Positions 7,171-15,734 are shown, counted from the stretch's first letter. The stretch is DNA of 64,000 nucleotides from Herbiconiux sp. (GCF_023264855.1 NZ_JAHFUW010000003.1:1-64000), one strand, 5' to 3'. Notes: a model not told the origin generated them from the sequence alone. A program made the numbers and translations.

Positions 7171-7222
7171 GCGACCGATCGCCTACGGTCGGTCGTCGAG
7201 CGGAGAAGGGCAGCCCGGGGAA
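7171..7222 (-). pseudogene. Relic of epoxide hydrolase central segment
   Basis: It reads FPGLPFSARRPTVGDRSH, against FPFSPQRPTIGDQTH in the intact enzyme (near 14849-14900), with matching nucleotides over about 50 bases. No active-site residues remain. It abuts the DUF4143 relic, whose frame it is fused to. Confidence 0.65.
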
Positions 7223-7243
7223 CACATTCGGTAGGGTCGTCGA

Positions 7244-8626
7244 GTGATCCCTATCCAGTCGGCCGCAGCCGGGTCGCATCCGGATCGTCGCGCTCAGGTG
7301 GGGGTCATCTTGGCGGGGTCGGTGCCCAATCTCGTGCAGTGGTTCAACCTTTACCTCTACGCCACCTTCGCTCCGTACTTCCGTACCGAGTTCTTCGATC
7401 CCGACTCGCCTGATTCCCTGATCTACGTCTACGGGCTCTTCGCTCTGACGTTCGTGGTTCGCCCGCTCGGCTCCTGGCTCTTCGGGCGACTCGCCGACAC
7501 GCGAGGCAGGCAACGGGCACTCGTTGCGGCGGTCGCGATGATGTCGGCCGGATCCGTCGCTCTCGCGCTTGCCCCGACCGAGCGCGCGGTCGGGGCGTGG
7601 GCGGCCGTGATCCTCGTAGTCGTGAGCCTGCTCCAGGGCATCGCCACCGGGGGTGAGTACGCGGCCGCCACGGTGTTGTTGTCGGAGTCGGGCACGCGGG
7701 GACACCGCGGATTCTTCGCCTCGTTCCAGGCCACCACGATCGTCGGGGGTCTCGTGCTCGCTCAGGCCTGCCTCTTGGTGCTGCTGTTGGTCAGCGATCG
7801 TGCGGGCATTTCGGAGTGGGGGTGGCGGGTTGCGTTCGTGGTCGGTGGGGTGGCCGGGCTTGTGTCGCTGTTGTGGGCGCGTGGATTCAAGCGCGGCGCA
7901 TCCGGGGCCGGCACCGCCTCATCTGCCGCCGCGTCATCCGTCGCCGTCTCCTCCTCGCCGAAGCCGGCGAACTTAGACCAGGCTTCGACGATGAAGGCGT
8001 TGTTTCGCGACCATTGGCGACCGCTCGTGTGGGTGATCCTGCTGACCGCCGGCGGAAGTGCCGCGTTCTACACCGCGACGGTGACCGTTCCCTTCCTCAT
8101 TCGCGAGACGTTCTTCACAGCAGACGGCACGTCGGGCGAGCTCACCGCGACCGCACTCGTGCTCGCCGCACTCGTCGCGCTGATGCTGATGCAGCCGCTC
8201 GGCGGAGCACTGAGCGACCGGATCGGCCGGAAGCCTCTGCTCATCACCTTCGGGGCGCTGGGCTTCGTGGGCGCCGGTGTGCTGGTGACTGTGGCCGCTC
8301 AGGTGACGTCGCCCCCGGCGGTGCTGGGCATCCTCGTCCTCGCGTTCGCGGTTCTGACGTGCTACCTGTCGGTGAACGGCATCGCCAAGGCGGAGGTGTT
8401 CCCCGCCCACATCCGGGCGCTCGGCGTGGGCTTCGGCTACGCCGTCGCGAACTCGCTGTTCGGGGGCACGGCTCCGCTGATCTATCACGCCACGGCTGGT
8501 GGGGGTGGCGTGGGGTTCATCGCGTATCTGACCGTGCTGCTCGGGGTGACGCTGGGCGCCGCCCTCGCGATGCGGGGAGGGGTAGCCAGCGCGCTCGACG
8601 CGCGAGGCGGCTCTGCGAAGGGCTGA
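7244..8626 (+). CDS. MFS transporter, metabolite:H+ symporter (MHS) type
   Basis: 460 residues from GTG at 7244, with about 12 membrane segments. MHS-family features are visible: LVQWFNLYLYATFAPYF in TM1, RPLGSWLFGRLADTRGR at the first loop, GIATGGEYAAA in TM4, and a repeated loop GALSDRIGRKP in the second half. A Ser/Ala-rich insertion of about 30 residues occupies the central cytoplasmic loop. It probably imports a small organic acid or zwitterion with protons; the substrate cannot be told. It stands alone between relics of an epoxide hydrolase gene. Confidence 0.88.
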   Translation: MIPIQSAAAGSHPDRRAQVGVILAGSVPNLVQWFNLYLYATFAPYFRTEFFDPDSPDSLIYVYGLFALTFVVRPLGSWLFGRLADTRGRQRALVAAVAMMSAGSVALALAPTERAVGAWAAVILVVVSLLQGIATGGEYAAATVLLSESGTRGHRGFFASFQATTIVGGLVLAQACLLVLLLVSDRAGISEWGWRVAFVVGGVAGLVSLLWARGFKRGASGAGTASSAAASSVAVSSSPKPANLDQASTMKALFRDHWRPLVWVILLTAGGSAAFYTATVTVPFLIRETFFTADGTSGELTATALVLAALVALMLMQPLGGALSDRIGRKPLLITFGALGFVGAGVLVTVAAQVTSPPAVLGILVLAFAVLTCYLSVNGIAKAEVFPAHIRALGVGFGYAVANSLFGGTAPLIYHATAGGGGVGFIAYLTVLLGVTLGAALAMRGGVASALDARGGSAKG

Positions 8627-8640
8627 GGTCGGTTCGCTGT

Positions 8641-8760
8641 GGGGCATCGTCGTGTAGCGGACGACGTTGTTGGTTCGTTCGACCCGCGTCGCGGAAAGTC
8701 CGTCACCGGTAGTCGGCTGCCAGCTCGACCATGTAGTCATCACTGAGTCGTCTGTCCGTA
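8641..8760 (-). pseudogene. Relic of epoxide hydrolase C-terminal region
   Basis: 8641-8692 closely matches 14257-14308 of the intact gene (reading ERTNNVVRYTTMP against ERTYNVVRYTTMP). After a deletion, about 8710-8748 matches the segment encoding SDDYLVELA. The frame is broken and the catalytic core is absent. It lies directly after the MHS transporter gene. Confidence 0.75.
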
Positions 8761-8882
8761 GCGGCCCTCGGGGCCGAATCAGGCGGCGACCTCATCGCCG
8801 CGAGGGCGCAGGCTGATTCAATCTGAATAATCATCAGTTTACTGCTAGGTTCGGCCGTTAAGGGTTGTGAAGCGGAGGAACC

Positions 8883-9302
8883 GTGTTGATGAGACGAAGC
8901 GCGGCGGTCATTGCGCTAGCGGTGGTCGGCCTCATGTCAGGTTGCGCTTCGCAGGCCGATTCGTCTGGTGGAACCATCGGTTCGTCTACCTCCGAAGTTA
9001 CTGCTGCCGCCCCAGCGCCCTCCCTGAACGCGGACGATTCCACTCGGGTGGCGAGCTGGCAGCTGTCGACCTCGAGTCCTGATGCGATGACGCTCACGAT
9101 CGGCGTGGCGGTGGGTGGCGGCTGCGAGCGGCTTGATCGGGTGGACGTCGCCGAATCGGAGTCGAGCGTCACCATCACTCCGATCCTTCTGACCGGCCTC
9201 GCTGAGGCGTGCGCGGATTCTGTGACGACCGAGGATCGAGCTGTGTCGCTTCACAATCCGCTGGGGGAGCGCACGCTCGTGCACGGTGACTCGGCGGAAT
9301 AG
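8883..9302 (+). CDS. Small secreted lipoprotein
   Basis: 139 residues from GTG at 8883 (ATG at 8889 is also possible) after GGAGG. A hydrophobic leader ends in the lipobox GLMSGC, so the mature protein would be lipid-anchored on the outer face of the membrane. A Ser/Thr/Ala-rich linker precedes a compact domain with two cysteines (GGGCERLD and EACADSV). It is related to the lipoprotein at 27138-27548, sharing the order of a GC-containing strand, a TPxxL-like strand and a final DRAV/NPLGE tail. A copy of its end recurs at 10846-10898. Function is unknown. Confidence 0.75.
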   Translation: MLMRRSAAVIALAVVGLMSGCASQADSSGGTIGSSTSEVTAAAPAPSLNADDSTRVASWQLSTSSPDAMTLTIGVAVGGGCERLDRVDVAESESSVTITPILLTGLAEACADSVTTEDRAVSLHNPLGERTLVHGDSAE

Positions 9303-9378
9303 TCCATCGAGGCAGCGATCAAGAATTCGCGGTCCAAGGTTGTTGTGACCTTTTCGCGTTCTATGACATCTCTAGGGT

Positions 9379-9945
9379 ATGGGGGTGCCTGTGGATGACA
9401 GCGGAATGAACGACGCCGTGCTGCTCGAGCGGCTGGCTCGCGGCGAGCCCGAAGCGCTGGGGGTGGTCTTCGACCGGCACGCGTCGGCTGTGACCCGCTA
9501 CGCCTGGGCGCTGGCATCCGATCGCCGGGATGTGGAGGAGCTCGTGCAGGACACGTTCCTCACCGCCTGGCGGCGCGGCGCCTCCATTCCACAGGAGTCG
9601 CTCCTGCCGTGGCTGCTGGTAACCTGCCGCAATCACGCTCTGAATCTGCAGCGGCTTCGGGCCAAGCACCGGGCAGACGAACTACGGGACGACGTTCTCG
9701 CGTCATCCGTGATCGACACCGGAGGCGAGGGTGGCATGGGCGCTCGCGAGCAGCTGCGGTGGGTGATGGCCGAAATCGAGAAGCTCCCTGCCGTGGATCG
9801 TCGGGTGTGCGAGCTGTGCCTGATCGAAGGTCGCTCCTACGCCGAGGCTGCCGAACAGCTGGGTCTGACGGTCGGCGCGGTGAAGCAACGAGTGCTCAGA
9901 TCCAGGAACCGACTCAGGAAGGTGGTGACCGACGATGAGAACTGA
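9379..9945 (+). CDS. ECF-family RNA polymerase sigma factor
   Basis: 188 residues. Region 2 is LARGEPEALGVVFDRHASAV...YAWALASDRRDVEELVQDTFLTAWRR, and region 4 is LPAVDRRVCELCLIEGRSYAEAAEQLGLTVGAVKQRV with a clear helix-turn-helix. The start could be ATG 9379 or ATG 9406, because the domain begins at DAVLLERL. The next gene overlaps by 11 bases and encodes a membrane-anchored protein in the position usual for an anti-sigma partner. It presumably responds to an extracytoplasmic signal. Confidence 0.93.
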   Translation: MGVPVDDSGMNDAVLLERLARGEPEALGVVFDRHASAVTRYAWALASDRRDVEELVQDTFLTAWRRGASIPQESLLPWLLVTCRNHALNLQRLRAKHRADELRDDVLASSVIDTGGEGGMGAREQLRWVMAEIEKLPAVDRRVCELCLIEGRSYAEAAEQLGLTVGAVKQRVLRSRNRLRKVVTDDEN

Positions 9946-10810
9946 TCCTCCGGCCGGCGACGAGCTGGCCCGCCTGCTTGCGACGATGCGTGCAACTGTG
10001 ATGAGCGCCGCGATGCAGGACGCGCCCGAGGCGGCTGCAGCCCGGCCGCGATCGGTGACCGTACGGCGTCGTGTGCTGGGTGTCGGCATCGCTCTGGTGG
10101 GCCTTCTCGTGATAGGAGGAGGTGGAGCTGCCCTGGCGACCGGCCTCATCCCGAATCCCTTCGAGGCGCCACCCGCGCCTCCCGCCACCAGCGTGCCGCC
10201 CACTCCCACGGCTTCTGCAACGCCGACTGCCACGGCTTCTCCGGAGCCTCCTGCGCCCGTCACGCCACCGGAGCCCGTGGTCGACCCGCTCGATCTCGGG
10301 ACCTGGATCCTGGACTACGGTCAGGCCGGCAGCCTCCTGGTGGGCGACCCCATCGCGCCGTTCGCCGAGGCTGCAGCGCTGCAACCGAATCCGTCGCCGA
10401 CCGACTGCCCCTCCGGCTTCTACCTGCTGAAGAGCTCCGACGAGAATTCGACGGACGTCAGTGGCGCGCTCGTTCAAGCGGACGCGCGCGCCATCCCGGT
10501 CGACGACCCGGTGCTGACCTACGCGGAGTTCAGCACGCGGGGAGTCGCCAGCGCGCCGCTCCCTGGCTCGCCGTCGACCTCGGCGGGCATCCGTCTCGGA
10601 TCGTCGGAGGATGAGCTGATCGCCGCCTACCCCGACCTTCGGCAGACGACCTCCCGGTACGACGACACGATGGGGTACACCACCTATGTCTCCGGGCCGG
10701 TCGGTGACCGGTACCTCGTGTTCCAGGTGGCGCAGTCGCCTGATGGCTCCCGCGCGGTGCGCCTTCTGCAGACCTCGCCGTGGGACGTCGTCGTCGATAT
10801 CTGCGACTGA
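9935..10810 (+). CDS. Single-pass membrane protein, putative sigma-factor partner
   Basis: 291 residues. An N-terminal cytoplasmic part of about 45 residues (DELARLLATMRATVM) is followed by one membrane helix (VLGVGIALVGLLVIGGGGAA). A long Pro/Thr/Ala-rich linker then leads to an extracellular domain with one disulphide-capable pair (DCPSG and VVDICD). It overlaps the ECF sigma gene by 11 bases and has a ribosome site inside that gene. The topology fits an anti-sigma or sensor protein, but the N-terminal part lacks the zinc-binding HxxxCxxC of classic anti-sigma factors, so the role is tentative. Confidence 0.7.
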   Translation: MRTDPPAGDELARLLATMRATVMSAAMQDAPEAAAARPRSVTVRRRVLGVGIALVGLLVIGGGGAALATGLIPNPFEAPPAPPATSVPPTPTASATPTATASPEPPAPVTPPEPVVDPLDLGTWILDYGQAGSLLVGDPIAPFAEAAALQPNPSPTDCPSGFYLLKSSDENSTDVSGALVQADARAIPVDDPVLTYAEFSTRGVASAPLPGSPSTSAGIRLGSSEDELIAAYPDLRQTTSRYDDTMGYTTYVSGPVGDRYLVFQVAQSPDGSRAVRLLQTSPWDVVVDICD

Positions 10811-10845
10811 TCGGGACAAGGACCGGCCACTCGCTTGCAGGTCGA

Positions 10846-10898
10846 AGGATCGAGCTGTGTCACTTCGGAATCCGCTTGGGGAGCGCTCGCTCGTGCAT
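10846..10898 (+). pseudogene. Relic copy of lipoprotein C-terminus
   Basis: 53 bases match 9232-9284 at 47 positions and encode the same DRAV...NPLGERxLVH tail. It lies just after the sigma-partner gene and has no leader or start. It probably marks a duplicated cassette (lipoprotein, sigma, partner) or recombination between copies. Confidence 0.7.
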
Positions 10899-10959
10899 CG
10901 ACGCGGGGCGAGCGTGGGCGAGTCAAGATCTCTGCGGCCGCGGTCGCTCTCACGAGGAT

Positions 10960-11187
10960 CTAGGTCAGGCGGCGGGCTGCTGCGAGGAGCCCGATGCTCA
11001 GAACGAAGGCGCCGAGCGCGACGATCAGCAGGAGGAACGCGACCTCGTAGCCGCTGAGATAGATCAGCAGACCCAGCGCGAACGTCGTGATTGCTAGCGA
11101 GATGCAGGTGATGCCTGCAACACGGAGGGCGGCCACACCGGGATAGGCGCGTCGCTGCGGGCGCGGTACTCGCGCAGACGGAGTCAT
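10960..11187 (-). CDS. Small two-helix membrane protein
   Basis: 75 residues from ATG at 11187, preceded by GGCGCC and no strong ribosome site. A basic N-terminus (RVPRPQRRAYPG) is followed by two membrane helices, VAGITCISLAITTFALGLLI and VAFLLLIVALGAFVLSIGLL. There is no recognisable family or partner. Upstream in the same frame the open reading continues to 11325 with CPCGRRRSYSSC, reminiscent of a SEC-C zinc motif, but this extension is probably not translated. Confidence 0.55.
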   Translation of the reverse strand: MTPSARVPRPQRRAYPGVAALRVAGITCISLAITTFALGLLIYLSGYEVAFLLLIVALGAFVLSIGLLAAARRLT

Positions 11188-11744
11188 CGGTGGCGCCTCG
11201 CGAACCCGGTGCCCCGCACGGCCGGCAGGATGAGGGAACTGTTTGCGCACGATGCGGTGATCTCGTCTGGGCTCACAGCTCGAGTATGAGCGCCTTCGTC
11301 CACAGGGACATCGGTTCAGCGCCACATTCTCCGACTGTTCATGTCGACGGATGCGCCACCGCGGCGCTCGGGGTGACGGAGCCGCCGACCGACCCGGTGC
11401 CGGAGCTGCTTAGCTGCATCTCAGGCGCAGTAACTCAGCGACCTTAGGTCGGCCGTATCATTGTGGTGTTCGTCGCGCTGAGCGGTGGAAAGTGAACTCG
11501 AGACCCGTCCGGAATGGTCGTGGCGCTCGAGTTTTGCGTTTGAGCGCCCGTCACACGTCCCCCACGCGGGCACCGATCTCGCAGCATCCGCGCTGCCAAT
11601 CGCCTCCGCATACCCAGGTCCAGGCGATGGCGTCGGGGATCGCCAAGAGCGCTGACGAGCTTTCGTCCCGCTCGCGGCGGCGGAGTCGGTGAATCGAATC
11701 GACGACCGTCGATGCAGAGACAGTTTCGTTCGAGGGAGGTCTGA
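11188..11744. other. Gene-poor stretch
   Basis: No complete gene is supported here. The only recognisable item is the minus-strand relic at 11551-11719. A CPCG...SYSSC-encoding stretch at 11280-11325 is too short to name. Confidence 0.5.
11551..11719 (-). pseudogene. Possible C-terminal relic of an unidentified protein
   Basis: An open stretch ends in a stop at 11551 and reads TVVDSIHRLRRRERDESSS then ALLAIPDAIAWTWVCGGDW. The composition is protein-like and reminiscent of the C-termini of actinobacterial DUF3800-like proteins (LLxIPDAIAW). No start, ribosome site or upstream domain is present. Similarity is from memory only. Confidence 0.35.
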
Positions 11745-12260
11745 TCAGTACGGGACGACGAGGGCGCTGGAGGCCGACTGGAACCCCGAGGCGATGGCGG
11801 TGATGGTCACGGTCGGCGATCCCGTCGAATCGGGGGGAAACCTCTTGAACTCGAACGTCAAGCTGGTCGCAGAAGCTCCGCTGTAGACACCTGCCCGGTG
11901 GGTGTAGACGAACGATGTACCGGAGTCGACCTTTATCCAGGCATCCGTCGAGTTGTTCGCGATGCGGTACTCCGTGCCTTTCGGAACGACCAGCCGCAGA
12001 TCTTCGGCGGGGATGTCGATTCGGCTGGTGTTCTGGATAGTGACCACCCAGAAGGTGACAGCATCTCCAGGTGTCGGACCCACCGCCTCGATGGTGAACG
12101 TGGGCAAATTCGAGCCGGACGCAGCGGCGGAAGGGGCCATTGCCGCGAGGGCGATCGTCGGTACGGACCACGCGCCCACCATCGTTATGGTGCGGCGGGA
12201 GATCTCCCGCGGCTGGTCTGCGTCGGTCACGGGCAGGTCCTCACGTTCTCGTTCGAGCAT
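11745..12260 (-). CDS. Tat-exported small protein with beta-sandwich-like domain
   Basis: 171 residues. The leader ISRRTITMVGAWSVPTIALA, ending in AAASG, has a twin arginine and hydrophobic core like the leaders at 15909 and 26118. The mature domain is strand-rich (DAVTFWVVTIQNTSRIDIP, SLTFEFKRFP, PTVTITAIASG) and resembles an Ig-like or CARDB-type module. It is probably secreted or wall-associated with an unknown ligand. ATG at 12260 is used; a GTG ten residues later is also possible. Confidence 0.7.
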   Translation of the reverse strand: MLEREREDLPVTDADQPREISRRTITMVGAWSVPTIALAAMAPSAAASGSNLPTFTIEAVGPTPGDAVTFWVVTIQNTSRIDIPAEDLRLVVPKGTEYRIANNSTDAWIKVDSGTSFVYTHRAGVYSGASATSLTFEFKRFPPDSTGSPTVTITAIASGFQSASSALVVPY

Positions 12261-12418
12261 CGGCTGTGCGTCGGTTTCCCGGGCCCGGATGGCGACAGCG
12301 AGCCGGACGGGTCGACGGCGTTCCGGGTCACGTGTTCACGGTAGGGCAGGACAGCGCGACAACCGCCGTGCGCGGGCACCCTCTTCAGGACATGACCGTA
12401 AGCGGGCGGGGTCGCACC

Positions 12419-13678
12419 TCACGCCCGACGTGGAAGCCGTGCCCCTGCGGCGCGCGGGGGGACGGAGCCGTCGGCCGAAGCGGTGCCGGTGCCGGCGCTG
12501 CTTCGCCGCATGGCGCGCGCGGCCAGTGCCGTGCAGAGGGCACACGCGGCGGCGGTGGCCCCCAGGAGGATCCACATCGGCGCGAACGCGGTCAGGGCCG
12601 CGAGGGTCGCCGGGAGGAGGAATCCCAGATACGTCAGCGAGTAATACGCCGCCGTGATGCCCGCGAGATCGTCGGGCGTCGCCAGGGATTGGGCGGTGGC
12701 GAGACCGGAGACCATCGCGAGCCCGTAACCGGCACCGAAGACGGGCGCGGCGACGAGCACGATCCACACCTGCTGCGAGAGGGCGGCGGGGATCAGTAGA
12801 AGGGCGCCGACGGCAATGAGGGATCCCCCCACCAGCCCCATGCGCCCGCGCAGGTACTTCGCGAGGTGGCCCGAGAAGAACTGCGTCACCCAGCCCGTGC
12901 CGAGAGTGATCACCGTCACCACGGTGGCGAAGCCGACGGTGAAACCGGGAAGGCGGTCACTCACCAGGCTCGGACCGACGGTGAACGACAGAGCCGGTGC
13001 GGCGAACACCCAGGGTGCGAGCGGGACGATGACCCGGAAGAACGTCGATCGGGCCGATCGCGGCACCCGGAGATTGCCGAGCAACCTCTTCGCGCTGGGG
13101 TCGAATCGTCGGGTCTCGGATGCCCACAGCAGCACGATCAGGGCGACCACGCACGCGCCGATCTGCACGAGGTAGGGCAGCACAGCCGGCCACGGAGCCC
13201 ACTGAGCAAGAGCCCCGCCGATCCCGGCACCGCCCCCGAAGCCGATCGTGAGCATGCCCGCCGCGCGCCGGGCCCCGGCCGCAGACCGCCCCTCCGCGAT
13301 CGAGAGCTCCTTGATCCAGGATGTGCCCACCACCATTCCGGCCGCCACGCTGAGACCGCAGACGAACCGTCCGACGCAGAGCCCGGTGAAACTCGAGCTG
13401 GAGGTCGCCAGAACGATGCTGCCGAGGATGCCCAGCACGAGGCCTGCGATCAGCACCGGTCGTCGCCCGTACCGGTCCGACCATCCGCCCGACAGCGCGA
13501 ATCCGGGAACGATCCCGAACACGTAGGCGCCGAGCAGGATGTTGACCTGCACCTGCGAGAAGCCCTCCACCAGCCGGTAGTACTGCATCAGCGGCAGGAA
13601 CTGGTTGCCACCCCAGCCCAAGACGATGAGTGAGGGGGCGACGAACAGCCAGGATCGGGTGCGGGCGACCCCGTTCAC
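12419..13678 (-). CDS. MFS transporter
   Basis: 419 residues with 12 predicted membrane segments. The loop GGWSDRYGRRPVLI between TM2 and TM3 is the classic MFS motif A, and GRFVCGLSVAAGMVVGTSW marks TM4. The start codon overlaps the stop of the upstream SnoaL-like gene by 4 bases (ATGA), so the two are co-expressed. A drug or metabolite exporter is the most likely role; the substrate is not determined. Confidence 0.85.
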   Translation of the reverse strand: MNGVARTRSWLFVAPSLIVLGWGGNQFLPLMQYYRLVEGFSQVQVNILLGAYVFGIVPGFALSGGWSDRYGRRPVLIAGLVLGILGSIVLATSSSSFTGLCVGRFVCGLSVAAGMVVGTSWIKELSIAEGRSAAGARRAAGMLTIGFGGGAGIGGALAQWAPWPAVLPYLVQIGACVVALIVLLWASETRRFDPSAKRLLGNLRVPRSARSTFFRVIVPLAPWVFAAPALSFTVGPSLVSDRLPGFTVGFATVVTVITLGTGWVTQFFSGHLAKYLRGRMGLVGGSLIAVGALLLIPAALSQQVWIVLVAAPVFGAGYGLAMVSGLATAQSLATPDDLAGITAAYYSLTYLGFLLPATLAALTAFAPMWILLGATAAACALCTALAARAMRRSSAGTGTASADGSVPPRAAGARLPRRA

Positions 13679-14091
13679 TCAGTCGATTCGGGTTGGTAGA
13701 CCTTCCGGAACGCGTCCTTGCGGGCGATCTTGCCGCCGCGGAACTCGTAGATGTCGCAGCCCCGCGTCTCGAGGACCTTGCCATCCGGGCCGGGTCCGGT
13801 GAACGACCAGGTGCCGGCACCGCGGGTCCCCGCGATGATGGGCCCCTCGTCCTCGTGCCGCTCCTGCCCGACGTCGTGGGCGAGCATGATCGCGAAGCCC
13901 TCCCGCACCTGCTCCTTGCCCGACCAGGTGCGGCCGGGCTCGGGACCGACGGATGCGCTGTACACGCAGTCGTCGGTGACGTGACTCATCAGCGCCTCGA
14001 GGTCGTGGCGGGCCCAGGCGTCGCTGAACGCCGCCAGCACCTCGGGGGTCATCTCGCTCGTGCTGTCTTCGTTCGCGAAGGAATCGGTCAT
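13675..14091 (-). CDS. SnoaL/NTF2-like protein
   Basis: 138 residues from ATG at 14091 (a longer start at 14118 is possible). The alpha/beta cone fold is suggested by an N-terminal helix set (AAFSDAWARHDLEALMSHVTDD), then CVYSASVGPEPG, TWSFTGPGPDG and DIYEFRGGKIARKDAF, typical of SnoaL-type polyketide-cyclase-like or steroid-isomerase-like proteins. Such proteins often bind small hydrophobic ligands. It is coupled to the following MFS gene, suggesting the pair handles one compound. Confidence 0.75.
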   Translation of the reverse strand: MTDSFANEDSTSEMTPEVLAAFSDAWARHDLEALMSHVTDDCVYSASVGPEPGRTWSGKEQVREGFAIMLAHDVGQERHEDEGPIIAGTRGAGTWSFTGPGPDGKVLETRGCDIYEFRGGKIARKDAFRKVYQPESTE

Positions 14092-14176
14092 AGGTGAACT
14101 ATGGCATCGGCTCGGCACGATGTCTCGAAAGATTTTGCGGTGCGTGATCTGACCTGCCGGGCCTCCTCTGCAACAC

Positions 14177-15298
14177 CTAGTGGAGGTCGCGGCTGAAAGC
14201 TGTGATGTCGGCTGCGAGGAGGTCGGGCTCCTCGTGGGGTGCGAAGTGGCCGCCGCGGGGCATGGTCGTGTAGCGGACGACGTTGTAGGTTCGCTCGGCC
14301 CAGCGTCGCGGTGGGTGCGTCAGGTCGTGGGGGAAAACGGCGAGTGCAGTCGGCACGGTGACCTGGGTCACCGGGGTGGTGTGTCCGGCGGCGTATTCCC
14401 AGTACGGTCGGAGCGCCGTGGACGCTGATCCCGAGACCCAATACAGGGACGCGAGCTCGACGAGGTAGTCGTCGCTGAACCGTGTCGAGACGTCCCCGTG
14501 GCAGTCGCTCCAGGCTCGGTGCTTCTCGAGGATCCAGGAGAGCAAGCCGACCGGTGAGTCCGACAGCGCCGGCGCGAGGGTGAGCGGTCGGGTCTGCTGC
14601 TGGTGTTCGTAGGCGCCCTCGAACGCGAACCAGGTGGCGACCTCGTCGAGATACGCCTGCTCCTCTGCGGTGAGGCTTGCCGGGTCGTAGTGCGGGGGAG
14701 ACGCGACGGCGAGCAGGTGGATGCCGGCCACGGCCTCAGGGTGGCTCTGGGCGAGCCGCGAGGTGATGCCCGCTCCCAGGTCGCCGCCGTGAGCGATGTA
14801 GCGCGTGAAGCCCAGCTCTTCTGTCATCAACCGGTGCCACAGCTCGTGCGTCTGATCGCCGATGGTCGGTCGTTGCGGAGAGAAGGGGAACCCGGGGAGC
14901 GCGGGCACGATCACGGTCGCCGCGTCGTCGGGATCGCCCCCGTACTCGGAGGGGCGTGACAACCTGCGGGCCAGGTCCACCAGCTCGAGGGCTGAGCTGG
15001 GCCATCCGTTGGTCAGCACCAGGGGCATCCGCCCATCGCGCTCGGCGTCGAACCGCAGGAACGACAGCTCGGTGCCATCCAGGTCGACGGATGCCCACGG
15101 CAATGAGTTGATGCGACGCTCCTGGGCGCGCCAGTCGAAGCCGGTGGCCCAGTGGTCGGCGAGCCGCCGGAGTTCCGCCTGGTCGGTGCCCGCCTCCCAT
15201 GCATCGACGGGCCAGGTGGGTGCCCACCGGGTCGAGCGGATACGGGTGAGGAGGTCGGCCAGATCGGCATCCGAAACGTGTAAGTCCATGGAGTCCAT
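14177..15298 (-). CDS. Epoxide hydrolase-type alpha/beta hydrolase
   Basis: 373 residues with the N-terminal epoxide hydrolase segment (DADLADLLTRIRSTRWAP...DWRAQERRINSLPWASVDLDG). This is followed by LPGFPFSPQRPTIGDQTHEL, the nucleophile elbow AHGGDLGAGI (Asp in the usual position), and GGHFAPHEEPDLLAADI carrying the catalytic His. It should open epoxides through an aspartyl ester. Cytoplasmic; no signal peptide. Fragments of the same gene recur at 2855-2904, 7171-7222 and 8641-8760. The divergently placed secreted-protein gene and the cupin gene upstream do not suggest a pathway. Confidence 0.9.
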   Translation of the reverse strand: MDSMDLHVSDADLADLLTRIRSTRWAPTWPVDAWEAGTDQAELRRLADHWATGFDWRAQERRINSLPWASVDLDGTELSFLRFDAERDGRMPLVLTNGWPSSALELVDLARRLSRPSEYGGDPDDAATVIVPALPGFPFSPQRPTIGDQTHELWHRLMTEELGFTRYIAHGGDLGAGITSRLAQSHPEAVAGIHLLAVASPPHYDPASLTAEEQAYLDEVATWFAFEGAYEHQQQTRPLTLAPALSDSPVGLLSWILEKHRAWSDCHGDVSTRFSDDYLVELASLYWVSGSASTALRPYWEYAAGHTTPVTQVTVPTALAVFPHDLTHPPRRWAERTYNVVRYTTMPRGGHFAPHEEPDLLAADITAFSRDLH

Positions 15299-15350
15299 CT
15301 TTCCCGCCTACGCGCCCGTGCAGCCTCCCGCACAAGCCGATGGCAGCCGC

Positions 15351-15734
15351 TCAGCGGAAGTCGCCGAGCTGCCTCTCGAGCGGGACGGTGGCCTCGACCA
15401 CGACATCGCCCGTGTGCGCGGTAGTGACGGTTTCGATGAGCACGATCTCGACCTCCTCATCGGCGACCGGGTTGTGCTGCACGCCACGGGGTACGACGTA
15501 GAACTGCCCCGGCGTGAGCACGACCTCCTCGGCGTCGCGGAACTGGATACGGAGGCGGCCGGAGACCACGAGGAACATCTCGTCTTCGGCGTCGTGGGCG
15601 TGCCACACCAGCTCACCGAGCAGCTTCGCCACCTTCACGTACTGGTCGTTCACGCGTCCGACGACCCGCGGGGTCCAGTGGTCCTGAACCTGTCGGAGTT
15701 CAGCGGCGACGTCGATTCCCTGAAGAGCAGTCAT
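15351..15734 (-). CDS. Cupin-domain protein
   Basis: 127 residues from ATG at 15734. The cupin barrel motifs are LGELVWHAHDAEDEMFLVVS (motif 1, with H-x-H and Glu) and PGQFYVVPRGVQHNPV (motif 2, with His), forming a metal site. Small single-domain cupins of this type are annotated as mannose-6-phosphate isomerase-like proteins and their substrate varies. The gene lies 52 bases upstream of the epoxide hydrolase gene on the same strand and may be co-transcribed with it. Confidence 0.85.
   Translation of the reverse strand: MTALQGIDVAAELRQVQDHWTPRVVGRVNDQYVKVAKLLGELVWHAHDAEDEMFLVVSGRLRIQFRDAEEVVLTPGQFYVVPRGVQHNPVADEEVEIVLIETVTTAHTGDVVVEATVPLERQLGDFR

Noticed and set aside
7013-7705. Long minus-strand frame over the MHS transporter
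   Set aside because: It is the antisense shadow of the transporter; only its end coincides with the epoxide hydrolase and ATPase relics.
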